64,000 nucleotides of DNA from an uncultured Bacilli bacterium (GCA_910586425.1 CAJUHL010000004.1:1-64000), one strand, 5' to 3'; counted from the stretch's first letter, positions 17,122 to 27,118 are shown. Program-made: numbers and translations. The notes: generated by a model from the sequence alone, not told the origin.

Positions 17122-17454
17122 TCACACCATTTTCTTTGCTGCAGGTTTTTCCATATAATCTTTGACATAGCCTTCAAAACGCTTTACCACAGCCTCACGA
17201 TGACGAACAATAATACGGTTTAGCTTCCTTAAAGCCGCTGTTCTTCCTGCTGCTGCATCATAGAAATCGCTCTTATGGCATCGCACGGTAGCGATAATCT
17301 TATCATCCTCCAACAACTTTTTCTGTGCAAAAAGCCAATCTTCATTAACCCACGGGTATCTTTTTATAATCAGGGCTATTCCATCATATTTATGCCCTTC
17401 CTCCATTGCCGTTGTGATAATTCCATTCTGATAAAATTTAATATTGCTATTCAT
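17122..17454 (-). CDS. small basic hypothetical protein
   Basis: A 110-residue basic protein behind AAAAGGAGAATAAA, with a CATATTA box upstream. The C-terminal half (RTAALRKLNRIIVRHREAVV) is a long cationic helix that could bind nucleic acid (inference). No family recognised. Confidence 0.65.
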   Translation of the reverse strand: MNSNIKFYQNGIITTAMEEGHKYDGIALIIKRYPWVNEDWLFAQKKLLEDDKIIATVRCHKSDFYDAAAGRTAALRKLNRIIVRHREAVVKRFEGYVKDYMEKPAAKKMV

Positions 17455-17587
17455 TTTATTCTCCTTTTATGTTTTTCCGAACTTAATATGTCTTTTTATT
17501 TCATGCAACAATTTTGTCAGAATTATTTCATTTTTGCCTTTTATCTTTCATTATAGGTTCAAACATATAAACGAAAGGATAATTATT

Positions 17588-18211
17588 ATGATAAAAACAC
17601 AACTTTTATGTACAATTTTGATTGGCTTTTCTATTTTTTCTCCTACTCCAGCAAAGGCTGATACATTCGCCACTATTTCAAACGCTGATGAATCCTACCA
17701 TGACGAACTAGATGATCTTTATTATGTTGATGAAGAGGGCAATATTGTTGCTGATTTTTTTACTGATGAAGAAATAGCAATATTAGATACGGTCGCTTCT
17801 GAAAATGATGAGGTAGCTTCCGAAGACGCTGTTGATTATGCATCCTCTAAAATAGGATTCCCTTATTCTAAAGCCAGAAGAGATTCGGGCACTGCTTTTG
17901 ATTGTTCTTCACTCATCTATTATTCCTACTTAAATTCTGGAATTGATTTGTCCTATTGTGGGATGACTACAGCTGCTGCAATGGCTAACGGTCTTGTTGA
18001 GGATAATAAATCGATTTCTCCTAATGAAATAGAAGCTGGAGACTTAATCTTTTACTCTTACAAAAAGAATGGAAGATATCATAATATTGACCATGTTGCT
18101 ATGTGTATTGGGAATGGGTTACAAATAGAGGCATCTTCCAGCAAAAAGCAGGTAGCCGTAAGAAATCTTTCTTTTGACCATGCAGTTGATATCTGTCGCC
18201 CAAGTGATTAA
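17588..18211 (+). CDS. secreted NlpC/P60-family cysteine peptidase
   Basis: A 207-residue protein from ATG 17588 (GAAAGGATAATTATT); the open frame further upstream overlaps a divergent gene and has no ribosome site. It has a signal peptide (hydrophobic core, then AKA), an acidic linker to about residue 75, then the catalytic domain: FDCSSLIYYSY (Cys), GDLIFY, HNIDHVAMCIG (His) and a polar third residue near QIEASS. Such enzymes cut peptidoglycan peptides. A single domain with no wall-binding repeat is seen. Confidence 0.88.
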   Translation: MIKTQLLCTILIGFSIFSPTPAKADTFATISNADESYHDELDDLYYVDEEGNIVADFFTDEEIAILDTVASENDEVASEDAVDYASSKIGFPYSKARRDSGTAFDCSSLIYYSYLNSGIDLSYCGMTTAAAMANGLVEDNKSISPNEIEAGDLIFYSYKKNGRYHNIDHVAMCIGNGLQIEASSSKKQVAVRNLSFDHAVDICRPSD

Positions 18212-18242
18212 CATCATAAGTAAAATTTTCTCTATTATCAGA

Positions 18243-18271
18243 AAAAAACCGGCTTCATGCCGGTTTGATTT
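18243..18271. terminator. bidirectional terminator
   Basis: AAACCGGC and GCCGGTTT arms between convergent genes, with A and T runs outside. Confidence 0.8.
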
Positions 18272-18320
18272 TCTGTCCATTTAAACTTTTATCCTTTATA
18301 TTTAGAGAAGCATCTTTATG

Positions 18321-18905
18321 CTAATTCATAAGTTTAAGCACATTAACGATATTCTTCTCATCTAATTTTTTATCAACCCAGTCTACTGCTTCTGGAATCA
18401 TTTCTAAGTACAGTCTGTGCAACTCCTGCATTAATTCATCCAAATATTCGTTTTCAACCTCTTTTAACGCTGGGACATAATAAACCATGGATTTAAAAAT
18501 GAAGCCTGAAATAAATTCCTGCGTATTTTTATCCTTATAAGTAGTTTTGGCATTATGCAAGCGATCTGATCCCTTTATAACCCTTCCGTATGGATTTTTC
18601 TTTGCGTTTTCTATGCTTTCTTCCAGTGACATATCATCTGTTTTTGTTAAAGAAAGGACTCCATCTACGATTTCCTGGCTGCCTGTAAGCTCCAGAAGTT
18701 CCTTTGCTGTAACTCCAGCATCCTCAATCGTATCATGCAAAAGGCCAACGATTTGGTAGTCGAGGCCATACCCTTTCTCTTTTAAAAGATTTGCGACACC
18801 GATTGGATGGTTGATAACAGGTTCTCCAGAACGTCTAAATTGCCCAGCATGTTTTTCCTTTACAAATGTAAGAACTTTTTCATATAATTTCATATCTGCT
18901 TTCAT
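18321..18905 (-). CDS. HD-domain hydrolase, RelA/SpoT hydrolase-like
   Basis: A 194-residue protein with the HD order of ppGpp hydrolases: KHAGQFRRSGEPVINHP, then LLHDTIED (HD pair), then GSDRLHN. No synthetase, TGS or ACT domain follows, so it is a small alarmone hydrolase-like or general HD phosphohydrolase. AAAGGATAAAGCAATT precedes the ATG. On a mobile element it might alter stringent signalling (inference). Confidence 0.85.
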   Translation of the reverse strand: MKADMKLYEKVLTFVKEKHAGQFRRSGEPVINHPIGVANLLKEKGYGLDYQIVGLLHDTIEDAGVTAKELLELTGSQEIVDGVLSLTKTDDMSLEESIENAKKNPYGRVIKGSDRLHNAKTTYKDKNTQEFISGFIFKSMVYYVPALKEVENEYLDELMQELHRLYLEMIPEAVDWVDKKLDEKNIVNVLKLMN

Positions 18906-18929
18906 AATTGCTTTATCCTTTCCTTTTTA

Positions 18930-19274
18930 TTAATTGTTTGGGTTAAAATCATCTTCCAAAATGCCATCCTGTATCATTCTCATCAAAACATAGAACATCT
19001 CTTCCGCATCACAATTTCCAATATGGAAAGTCCCATATGGAACAAAATCAATCCATAAAGTCCGATTTTCCTGAATGAGTATGCTCCAGACTGGCATATT
19101 TTCCTCTGTCATCCATATATTTTCTGGATCATCAGGATTCTTGGGAAGAAGCCACAAAAGATCCTTTTCGTTATCATTACAGATAAACCCATCATTTTCT
19201 GGATATTCCCTCCCTGGCTTAAAACCATATTTTTGAAGTTCTTTTTGTTCGATATTTTCTTTTAGTTTATACAT
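18930..19274 (-). CDS. hypothetical protein
   Basis: A 114-residue acidic protein, rich in Trp and Pro, with a CATAATA box at 19308-19314 and AAAAGGAGTATTGATAA before the ATG. It ends 25 bases before the HD gene start, consistent with one operon. No family recognised. Confidence 0.65.
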   Translation of the reverse strand: MYKLKENIEQKELQKYGFKPGREYPENDGFICNDNEKDLLWLLPKNPDDPENIWMTEENMPVWSILIQENRTLWIDFVPYGTFHIGNCDAEEMFYVLMRMIQDGILEDDFNPNN

Positions 19275-19333
19275 TTATCAATACTCCTTTTTACTGAATT
19301 TCAAAGATATTATGTTTTTAAAAGACCTAAAAT

Positions 19334-19372
19334 AAAAAGAATGCTCCTGCTTTCTTCTATCAGGAACATTCT
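19334..19372 (-). terminator. rho-independent terminator
   Basis: GAATGTTCCTG and CAGGAGCATTC arms with a T run after the DUF4262-like gene. Confidence 0.7.
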
Positions 19373-19377
19373 TAGTT

Positions 19378-19812
19378 TCAATGTTTATGTTGAGTTTTTC
19401 TTTCAAGTTGGCTTAAACCATATCTCTGCAGGGAATGCAGTGTATTGCATCCCGGTTCCTCTGGAAAGAGATTATTTCTATCTGGAATAATTACTCTCAA
19501 ATAGGGTTCTATCCCATAGCCATCATCTATGCAGTCAAGACGCAATTCACAATCTTCATATATTCCTTTTATCATATCTCCTTCTTTAAATCTTTCGCCA
19601 TTTTTGATTCTTATTCCAATTGTGTTTAATATCCTCATGATCTCATTTGGTCCATAGTCTATGATCAATTGTAATTCTGGATGCCCAAAAGCTTCCATAA
19701 GGCCTACTGTATGTGCATCACATATGTGATCGATATATGGATATTCCGTTTTTCCACATATTTGACATTGATACCCGTTTGCAATATAAATTATTTTCCA
19801 CTCTAAATCCAA
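19378..19812 (-). CDS. DUF4262-like protein
   Basis: A 144-residue protein from a TTG start at 19812 behind GAAAGGAGAAAAA. CDAHTVGLMEAFGHPELQL, then a DGERF-like NGERFKEGD stretch and a DC ending of the core, follow the DUF4262 pattern. An N-terminal CxxC (CQIC) is additional. A canonical promoter (TTGTCA, 17 bases, TATAAT) reads toward it from about 19875. Function of the family unknown. Confidence 0.7.
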   Translation of the reverse strand: MDLEWKIIYIANGYQCQICGKTEYPYIDHICDAHTVGLMEAFGHPELQLIIDYGPNEIMRILNTIGIRIKNGERFKEGDMIKGIYEDCELRLDCIDDGYGIEPYLRVIIPDRNNLFPEEPGCNTLHSLQRYGLSQLERKTQHKH

Positions 19813-19871
19813 ATTTTTCTCCTTTCAGGAATCTATTTTCTTCCTATAAATTATAATATAAAAAATATTAT

Positions 19872-19903
19872 TTGACAAGAAAATAGGCATTTCTTTCATA
19901 ATA
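19872..19903 (+). promoter_or_regulatory. promoter of the 154-residue lipoprotein
   Basis: TTGACA at 19872-19877 followed 19 bases later by CATAAT(A) at 19897-19903. This is one of the few CATA boxes with a good -35. A promoter on the other strand overlaps it, so the two flanking genes are divergent. Confidence 0.65.
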
Positions 19904-19931
19904 ATATTGAAATAATCTTAAGGAGGATTTT

Positions 19932-20396
19932 ATGAAAAAGAAAGTTTTAACTCTACTGGCTGCTGTTGTTACAACGACTGCTATTTTAGCTGGCTGTTCG
20001 GTTACCAAAACCAAGTCTCTCACTTATGAAGTGGAAACCGGTGATAACATCAAAGTTACTCTTGATACATCCGATGGTTACTCTATACAGTCAGATCTTC
20101 CATTTACAATTACAAAAGATGGATCTGAAATCATGTCTGGAACATTTGTTACTGATGATGGATATGAGTATTATGTAACCGAAGTGACCACGGAAGGAAG
20201 CGGAGCGGAAGTGATTGATACCGGAAGCAAGGATGGAAATGAGTATACTTTTTATAAAGTTGAATCGGATTCCTTCACAGAATACGATTACATCTTAAAA
20301 GTGAAGGATTCCCAGACAGGTGTGATTATGGGAAGTACCGCATCCGAAGAAGAAGCATCAAAGTGCTTTCAGGCAATGACATTTTCAAAGGAGTAA
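19932..20396 (+). CDS. lipoprotein
   Basis: A 154-residue protein behind CTTAAGGAGGATTTT. Lipobox LAGC (Cys near residue 21) follows a Lys-rich start and hydrophobic core. The mature part is acidic and beta-rich. It looks like small cell-surface lipoproteins of Clostridia, with no motif that gives a function. It has its own promoter and terminator. Confidence 0.8.
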   Translation: MKKKVLTLLAAVVTTTAILAGCSVTKTKSLTYEVETGDNIKVTLDTSDGYSIQSDLPFTITKDGSEIMSGTFVTDDGYEYYVTEVTTEGSGAEVIDTGSKDGNEYTFYKVESDSFTEYDYILKVKDSQTGVIMGSTASEEEASKCFQAMTFSKE

Positions 20397-20411
20397 AATC
20401 CTAAAACCATT

Positions 20412-20441
20412 ATAAAAAGGACCTCAAAGGTTCTTTTTTAT
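20412..20441 (+). terminator. rho-independent terminator
   Basis: AAAGGACCT and AGGTTCTTT arms with a T run after the lipoprotein gene. Confidence 0.7.
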
Positions 20442-20562
20442 TTCTTTAATACAAAATTTTTATTTGGAAGGATCCAGGCTCTCACTTTTATTTCTTGGAT
20501 TGGATGTTTTCTGAAAAAAGTTATTTAATACAATAGTGAAAAGTCTTCTCGCTAAAGTTAGA

Positions 20563-20588
20563 TAAAAAAGGGCCAGATGGCCCTTTTA
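20563..20588 (-). terminator. rho-independent terminator of the Wadjet operon
   Basis: AAAGGGCC and GGCCCTTT arms with a T run immediately after jetD. Confidence 0.8.
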
Positions 20589-20589
20589 T

Positions 20590-21837
20590 TCAATGAAAAC
20601 TTTCTTGCTCAAGTTTGCAATTATGCTCAAGCATATATGCTATAAGTTTATGGAACTCTTCCATTTCTTCATTTTTTAAAATAGACTGAAGCCGAACGAT
20701 GTCATTCTTCATCAAAGGCTTCCAACTGTCTTTTTTTTCCTTTATTGACTCCACATCCATCCGAAAAGGACGAAACGGAATTTTCGTATCCTTCTTTAGT
20801 TTCCTGTATATATAGATGCCTCCTGAATCGATATCTCCATAATGCAGATATTCTTTGTCTGGATTTTGATCATAAATAATCTTTAGGAACTCGCTTCTTA
20901 CCTGATTATGATATCCTCCAAGATAAATTTTAAACCCATCCAGTTCTTCTGAGTGAAATGTTGTAAGATTTTCAATTGTATAGATTTTTTTATCTTCAAT
21001 TGTCATAGATGCAATTTCCTTGATGGAACTTGATGGAAATCCTATCGAACTGCCCTTTAAGGTATACTGGTCTCCATGTTGAAGTTTAATATCTGCTTTC
21101 CCGCATAAATAGATATAACTTGGATTTGGAATAACGTTAAAAGTTTTTAAAATTTCCTTTGGTTTTTCCGCTGATTGAAAAAAATCATCGTCCAGGCATT
21201 CTGTCAGGATTTTACATATCGGTTCCAAAAGCCCTTCAAGAACCTTGGAATCACCATACAATTCCATGGAAAGATTTCTTTGGTAGATTTCTTCCGTCTG
21301 GCTCAGGATTGCCGTAGCACCTTTTAAGATATCATCCAACCTTTTGATGTTAGATTTTCCTTTATTTTCCGCATACTTTACTTTTTTATGGGCGTGCAGA
21401 AGGGCTAGCTGCCCTTCCACAAACTGGCTTATTACTGGCATGTCTTTATACTTTAATAGGATGTCTTCTATTTGTCTTTCTGTTTCCGTTCTTGAAATAT
21501 AGCCAACTTCATGGCAGATCTCCGACACCTTATCTTTTTCCAGATAAACTCTTTTATATAATGAGTCTTCCTCTTTTTCTTTTATTAATTTTACAAATCC
21601 TTCTGACTGGAGTTCTTCCAAAATCCCATTGATTTCCTCTACAAAACAAGGGTCGTTAAAATTCGCTCTGCTCCCTCCATAATGTTCCCAGTCATTAGAA
21701 CCATGTACAATTTCATCAATTTCATTCGTTGACAGAGATGGTTTAGCAGATTCCGAATTTTCTTTAAATGATTTTCCGGAAAAATGTCTTTCTAGGAGTT
21801 TCCTGGCAATCTTATCATGCAACTTCTTCTTTTCCAT
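20590..21837 (-). CDS. jetD: Wadjet nuclease subunit JetD
   Basis: About 415 residues from ATG 21837, which overlaps the end of jetC by 23 bases; a longer frame to 21921 lies wholly inside jetC and is unlikely. The C-terminal half carries the TOPRIM-type core: IYTIENLTTF, LGGYHNQ and LHYGDIDSGGIYIY with the acidic pair. JetD is the nuclease of Wadjet (JetABCD), an SMC-like system that extrudes and cleaves circular plasmid DNA. The N-terminal part is a helical arm. Last gene of the operon. Confidence 0.9.
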   Translation of the reverse strand: MEKKKLHDKIARKLLERHFSGKSFKENSESAKPSLSTNEIDEIVHGSNDWEHYGGSRANFNDPCFVEEINGILEELQSEGFVKLIKEKEEDSLYKRVYLEKDKVSEICHEVGYISRTETERQIEDILLKYKDMPVISQFVEGQLALLHAHKKVKYAENKGKSNIKRLDDILKGATAILSQTEEIYQRNLSMELYGDSKVLEGLLEPICKILTECLDDDFFQSAEKPKEILKTFNVIPNPSYIYLCGKADIKLQHGDQYTLKGSSIGFPSSSIKEIASMTIEDKKIYTIENLTTFHSEELDGFKIYLGGYHNQVRSEFLKIIYDQNPDKEYLHYGDIDSGGIYIYRKLKKDTKIPFRPFRMDVESIKEKKDSWKPLMKNDIVRLQSILKNEEMEEFHKLIAYMLEHNCKLEQESFH

Positions 21838-24800
21838 ACCCGACTGTAATCCCTTTCTCCATATCGTATTTTGTTGAAACAATCTGGATCTTTGTGGTCT
21901 TCTTATCCCGGTTAAAGACATGGGTAAGTTCCACTAAGTCGTAAATTGGTCTACAGGTACTTAAAATAACCTGCATGTTAATTTCCTTAAAGAATTTTAA
22001 CACAAGCTGCATCCGGTTTTTATCCATCTTGCTGAAACATTCATCTAACAGCATAATCCTTACACCCTCGTTTGCTTCAAACGATGTCAATAGTGAAATC
22101 GCAAGAATGATGTAATATGGCATCTGCTCTTGGCCTCCGGAATTTGATTGATTATCTTTCTCAAGCAGCCTGACCGGTCCAATTCCTTTTTCAACTACCC
22201 TGCGAAGATATACCTCCGTTTTTATGTAATTCTTATAATTACCATAACGGTCCGATTCTTCCCTTCCAGAATGTATCATCTTCTCAAACAAAGCCTGTAG
22301 AGCCTGCTCATCTGTGTCCGTTGCCTCCCTTGGAAATCCGATCCGATCATAGTCAATTTCATCTCCATAGCGGTTTTCGATTGCTGTCATATATCTCCCA
22401 ATATCCGCATTTTTATCCATCTTAATCTCGATCGTATCTCCACAGAATGGGACCCTTTTCAGCTTCATATTGAGTTCTTTTATGGTATCCATTGCAGTTA
22501 AATAGTCTTTGTATAAAGAATGGAAAAATGAATCTTTTGAATGAAGTAATTGAACCTTTGTTTCCTCCAGTTTTTTTGTCGTATCTGCAATATCAATATT
22601 TTTTACCTGGTCGTAGGATTCTGATATCCTTTTATATGCTGCTTCATCATATCCTTTTGTGAAAGTCCGGTTTTCTACTTGATAATCGTTTTGTTCCCGT
22701 TCCAGTTTTCCTCTCGCAGCATCAATCGTTTTGTTCGTTTTCCTAATCAATTCTTCGATGTGTTCCTTATTTTTGTCCGAAGGATCTATCGATAAATAGA
22801 AATCTTTTATTTCAGCCTCTTTTTCTCCAAAATCTTCCCGAAACCGTTTCATAAGTGCTTCTATTTTCGCAGTACATTTTTCAAAGATCCCATTTTCCAT
22901 TCTTAACCGTTCGCTTTTAGCCGAAACCTTATCGTTTTCTGACTTTTCCTTTTTTTCCAGACTTTCAATCAGCAATTTAACATCATCCAGCTCATCTATA
23001 AGTTTCTGGTACTCGAAACTATCCTTATCTTCTTCAATCTTCTTTATCAAAACCCGTTTCTGCTCTCTCAGATCATCTAAATCATCTTTCACCTGATAGT
23101 TTGTAATGGGATTTCGAATCAGGATATTCTTAAGATTTTCCAAATCATCAGCCCTGCTATCTGCATAAGAAACATCCTTTTTGGCATCTGAAATCTCCCT
23201 TAGTAAAGATTCTCTCTCTTCTTCTTTTCTCAGCTTTTCTTCCCGGATTGCATCCTGCCCGCAGACAAGCCTTACATTTCCCGCTTCCCGGTTTTCATAT
23301 GCCGTAGCACTTGATGTTCGTCCGTCCTTCATTAACCCAGATTTTGCGGATTTTAATTCCTCTTCTGTTTCACAAAGCTTGACACCTTTTAAGAGGGAAT
23401 TTAAATACCTGCACGCCAAAGGATCATCATCTTTAATTTTTACTACAGATGCCGCATTTCCAGCTACTTCCGGATAAGTGTCTCTGATTCTTGCAATCAT
23501 TGTGTTCTTATAGGATTTGTAAAGCCTTAATGCATCTAACACATAATGATCTTCTACAAGCAGTGCATAACGTCGTTTTCCGAGGAACGATTCAATTGCC
23601 CTCTGCCAGTCCGGATCAATAAATTCAATCATCTCATAGACTAAATGCGCAGTGGAATGAGAACCTATTTCCTCCAGCTTCTTATTCATCGCTTCCTTTA
23701 AAGATACCGCTGATGGATTTTCAGGCCTTACAATCCCTTTTTTCAAAGAATCCAGGTCCTTTACGAGTTCTTTCATATGAGCCTCCATAGCGATTAATTC
23801 ATCACGCTTTTTCATGGCTCTTTCTCTTTGATATCTAGACTTCTTATCTAAAACCTCCATATACTCAGCAACATACTCTGCCGACAGATTATTTTTAAAT
23901 CCATAACCATATCTCTCATCTGCGGCTTTTATTGCATGGAGTACACAATCATAGTTTTCATCTTCCTTTTCCAGTAAACTTATAGAACCATCATAACGAG
24001 CAAGTTCATCCTTATAAGGAGAGGTTTTCTTTGCCAGTGCAATGGTTAAAGCATCTTTTCTCTCATTAGCTTCCTTCCTTTGCTTTCCATATCGTTCAGC
24101 CTCAATTCTTGCCTGCCCTATCTCCAATTCCAGTTTTTGGGATTCTGTTTCGCTTCTTAGAATTTCCTTATTTTCCGCATCAATTCCTAAAAGCATCTGG
24201 CTTCCTTCCAGGCAGAATACCTTACTCTCATTTTCGTTAATCGTATCCATAAGGGATAACATCCGGGAAAGGCTCTTTCTTTGGGCGTCTTGCTTAGTCA
24301 AAATTTTCTCAATATCGCTTAAAAGCTGTTTCTGTTGTTTGAAGCTCTCAATATTTTCTTTTGCTTTTTCCGTCCCATCTGGGAGAACGCATTGTTTTAC
24401 AAACTCATTTGGCAGAATTGTTTTCCCATTATGATCCAGTTTTGCCTTCAGAACACGGCTGTTCTTTTTCTCGTATTTCATCCACTGTGTTTCCTTCATT
24501 CTACGGTTTTTGAAAAAATACTTAAATGCTTCGTCTTTTTTCCTCATAATGCGTATCTTTGAAGATTTTTTCTTGAGAATATCCTGCATTTCAGGAACAC
24601 TTGAAAAGATGTCAGCCTTCACGTCTTCCAGCTTCATTCCATCTGCCGCAAAATAAAGCTCATTTACGTTATTTACCGTTCCGCTATATCCAGAAGAAGT
24701 CATTTGGATTCCATTTAAAAAATAATGATCATTTTTCTCATCATAAAATTCAAGAATAACATAGGCCGTTACTGGTCCCGGACGCAGTATCCGGTCGTTC

Positions 24801-25036
24801 TGCCTGTCATAATTGTGAATTGCGGATGCGATATTCCTTTCGCCATTATTTTTATTACTTGCGTCATTAAACCGCTTGCTCCCTGACAGTACTAAATTAA
24901 CCGCGTCAATAACCGTTGATTTTCCTGATCCATTTTCTCCTTGAAGCAATGTCGTCGCATCACTAAAATCCAATATCGTGTTAAAGTTTGTCCAATTCCT
25001 TAACAATACCCTTCTTAAATAAGTCTTGTTCATCAT
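21815..25036 (-). CDS. jetC: Wadjet SMC-like ATPase JetC
   Basis: A 1073-residue SMC/Rad50-like protein. Walker A GENGSGKST at about residues 33-41; two long coiled-coil arms flank a hinge (about 430-600); the C-terminal head has the signature region NSGGQEQMPYYI and Walker B RIMLLDECFSKMD. The start overlaps the jetB stop (ATGA). It is the motor of the JetABC complex that entraps and loops DNA before JetD cuts it. Length fits MukB-like Wadjet ATPases. Confidence 0.93.
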   Translation of the reverse strand: MMNKTYLRRVLLRNWTNFNTILDFSDATTLLQGENGSGKSTVIDAVNLVLSGSKRFNDASNKNNGERNIASAIHNYDRQNDRILRPGPVTAYVILEFYDEKNDHYFLNGIQMTSSGYSGTVNNVNELYFAADGMKLEDVKADIFSSVPEMQDILKKKSSKIRIMRKKDEAFKYFFKNRRMKETQWMKYEKKNSRVLKAKLDHNGKTILPNEFVKQCVLPDGTEKAKENIESFKQQKQLLSDIEKILTKQDAQRKSLSRMLSLMDTINENESKVFCLEGSQMLLGIDAENKEILRSETESQKLELEIGQARIEAERYGKQRKEANERKDALTIALAKKTSPYKDELARYDGSISLLEKEDENYDCVLHAIKAADERYGYGFKNNLSAEYVAEYMEVLDKKSRYQRERAMKKRDELIAMEAHMKELVKDLDSLKKGIVRPENPSAVSLKEAMNKKLEEIGSHSTAHLVYEMIEFIDPDWQRAIESFLGKRRYALLVEDHYVLDALRLYKSYKNTMIARIRDTYPEVAGNAASVVKIKDDDPLACRYLNSLLKGVKLCETEEELKSAKSGLMKDGRTSSATAYENREAGNVRLVCGQDAIREEKLRKEEERESLLREISDAKKDVSYADSRADDLENLKNILIRNPITNYQVKDDLDDLREQKRVLIKKIEEDKDSFEYQKLIDELDDVKLLIESLEKKEKSENDKVSAKSERLRMENGIFEKCTAKIEALMKRFREDFGEKEAEIKDFYLSIDPSDKNKEHIEELIRKTNKTIDAARGKLEREQNDYQVENRTFTKGYDEAAYKRISESYDQVKNIDIADTTKKLEETKVQLLHSKDSFFHSLYKDYLTAMDTIKELNMKLKRVPFCGDTIEIKMDKNADIGRYMTAIENRYGDEIDYDRIGFPREATDTDEQALQALFEKMIHSGREESDRYGNYKNYIKTEVYLRRVVEKGIGPVRLLEKDNQSNSGGQEQMPYYIILAISLLTSFEANEGVRIMLLDECFSKMDKNRMQLVLKFFKEINMQVILSTCRPIYDLVELTHVFNRDKKTTKIQIVSTKYDMEKGITVGYGKEEVA

Positions 25037-25626
25037 TTTTCTCCAATCTTATATTCTTTTTCCAGTTCTTCTGCAACCTTTTGAAATTTTGCAGTTTCCA
25101 TACACAATCCAAGTGAAGGCAGCATCTGTATCCTTGATTTCCTATTTTTCAGATCTGGGTCAAGAACCTTGATCAAATTATGTTTACTGAAAAGGCGAAA
25201 AGCCTCTTCAAGTTCATAAGATGTCAGTTCTTTCTTAGACAAGCTCCAGGTTGAAATAAGTTCTGTTAGCTCATGAAGCTCAAAGAACATCTCATCTGGA
25301 TCCATGCATTCATCTGTCTTTTGGAAGTAAAGCTTCCAAATACACGCCAGCAGGGCCGTATGCGTCTTTTTCAGTTTTTCTCTCATCATGAACTTCAGCT
25401 GCATATCTGGATCATCTTCAGTTAACCCGACAATCTGCTGTTCGGTATCAAAGATGAGCTTATACCCTAAAACAGCTAGATATTCGTTCACAGACTCTGA
25501 ATAATCATTCAGAAACCGATAAGCTTCTTCATCAGTCCTGTAGATAATAAAAGACTGGTTCAGCAATTTCCTCACATACTCCGTAAATTTAGGCCGGTCA
25601 TCATCCGCTAATCTGTCATATTTCAT
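25033..25626 (-). CDS. jetB: Wadjet subunit JetB (DUF4194-like)
   Basis: A 197-residue protein from ATG 25626, which overlaps the jetA stop as ATGA; a longer frame reaches into jetA. It has the KleB/MukE-like order of DUF4194: an LLNQSFIIYR start and an EEAFRLFSKHNLIKVLD winged-helix-like stretch. It bridges JetA and JetC heads in the known complex. Translationally coupled at both ends. Confidence 0.88.
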   Translation of the reverse strand: MKYDRLADDDRPKFTEYVRKLLNQSFIIYRTDEEAYRFLNDYSESVNEYLAVLGYKLIFDTEQQIVGLTEDDPDMQLKFMMREKLKKTHTALLACIWKLYFQKTDECMDPDEMFFELHELTELISTWSLSKKELTSYELEEAFRLFSKHNLIKVLDPDLKNRKSRIQMLPSLGLCMETAKFQKVAEELEKEYKIGEK

Positions 25627-27026
25627 TTCACTTTTTCCTTTCTTATAATAAATGGCGTGCATTCACAATTTCCTATACGAACTCTTCCCTCTCCGTTTAG
25701 TTCTATCTGGTATTCAAAGCCATCATTGAGCGAGTTATGGATAATGTCGTGCAGTCTTAAATAATCATCCATAGAATCTACCCTGATATCATTCGAGTGA
25801 ATCACCCGTTTTCCTGGATAAGTTTCCTTAATATACTTTAATGTGTTTTCCGCATTCTTTTGATTCTCTTTATTCATTCTTTCAATCATCTCTTCAATTG
25901 TCATAAAAGTTTCCGGTTCTTCCTCCTCTGATGGCATAATAACAGGAGTTTTTACCGGTTCCGGATTATGGGTCAAAGAATCTTCCGTCACAAATTTAAC
26001 CTTCCACAAATTAAAGAGTTGATTTATCCGTTCATCACTATAAACTCCTTCTGAAGCATCCCGTCCTGCCAGTTTCATCAGAATATCAGATGGATCCTCT
26101 GAGAACGCTGTCCTTTCGTTAATCATTCTCAATTTATTTTTCACCCTTGTTAAATATGAATTGACGATTCTAATCATCTCATTTCCCAGATCCGTATATT
26201 CAGAATCATAAAAGTCGAAAATCTCAACAAGTTGATCATAAATATATTCTTCTGGGTCATCCACAAGCTCAGATAAAGGAACATTTTTCTTATAAGAGTC
26301 TACAAATAGTTCTAAATCATATCTTTTGATTTTTTGGATTGCCTTAATGATCTCTTGGTTATACCGATAGTACCCAGACTCTCCGTTTAAAACCCTCTTA
26401 TAGTTAATCATTTCCTTTCCACTTAACACATCGAGAAGATATTGATTCAGTTTCTTGATATCCATATCAGATAATAATTCATTTATCATGTCCTTAAACC
26501 CATTCCCGAAATTAGTCATCTGTTGTTTCAATTCCTTTGTGTCATCATAAACTGGCTTTAAAATATGTATATAGTAATCTGCCGGGCTGCATTCTTTATT
26601 TAGATACCCTTTACATGCCCTCCATACCTTCTGAACCGAGTTTATATACTCAAAATCATTTTTAGGCGTATACATTTTCAGCATTGCATTATAAAGAATT
26701 CCAGCTTTTGAATGAAAGTAAAACTTTGCTTCTCCTATCATCTCTTTTTCTTCTACCAGCCATCCATGTTTTTTTAGCGTGCTTATAACCATGGCTGTCT
26801 GGTTTTTCATATCTTCCATTGTCATCAAAATCCCGTCTTTAACCGAATATTCAGGATGATTTTCTAACATTGTAATAACGGCCATAGAAGCCGCATATTT
26901 TCCTATTTTTCTGGTATGATCATCACAGTTATTCCAGATTGCCTGAATTGCGTCAAAATACAGGTTTTTATTTTCACCTGTAAATAAGGTGAATAGTCCC
27001 TCATTTACAATATCAAAATATCCCAT
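25623..27026 (-). CDS. jetA: Wadjet kleisin-like subunit JetA
   Basis: A 467-residue protein, first gene of the operon (AAGAAAGGAAACAAT before ATG). The opening GYFDIVNEGLFTLFTGENKN followed by helical winged-helix-like repeats and a flexible acidic linker (EEEEPETFMTIEEMIERM) is as in type II JetA proteins. A CATACTT box lies about 45 bases upstream. Order jetA-B-C-D with overlaps is the complete type II-like Wadjet set. Confidence 0.88.
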   Translation of the reverse strand: MGYFDIVNEGLFTLFTGENKNLYFDAIQAIWNNCDDHTRKIGKYAASMAVITMLENHPEYSVKDGILMTMEDMKNQTAMVISTLKKHGWLVEEKEMIGEAKFYFHSKAGILYNAMLKMYTPKNDFEYINSVQKVWRACKGYLNKECSPADYYIHILKPVYDDTKELKQQMTNFGNGFKDMINELLSDMDIKKLNQYLLDVLSGKEMINYKRVLNGESGYYRYNQEIIKAIQKIKRYDLELFVDSYKKNVPLSELVDDPEEYIYDQLVEIFDFYDSEYTDLGNEMIRIVNSYLTRVKNKLRMINERTAFSEDPSDILMKLAGRDASEGVYSDERINQLFNLWKVKFVTEDSLTHNPEPVKTPVIMPSEEEEPETFMTIEEMIERMNKENQKNAENTLKYIKETYPGKRVIHSNDIRVDSMDDYLRLHDIIHNSLNDGFEYQIELNGEGRVRIGNCECTPFIIRKEKVK

Positions 27027-27118
27027 ATTGTTTCCTTTCTCTTATTTTCATTATACAAATTAAGTATGTTTCCATTTTATTCATTGTAATGATTTCCTTT
27101 ATTTCTTTTTTTTCCAAA

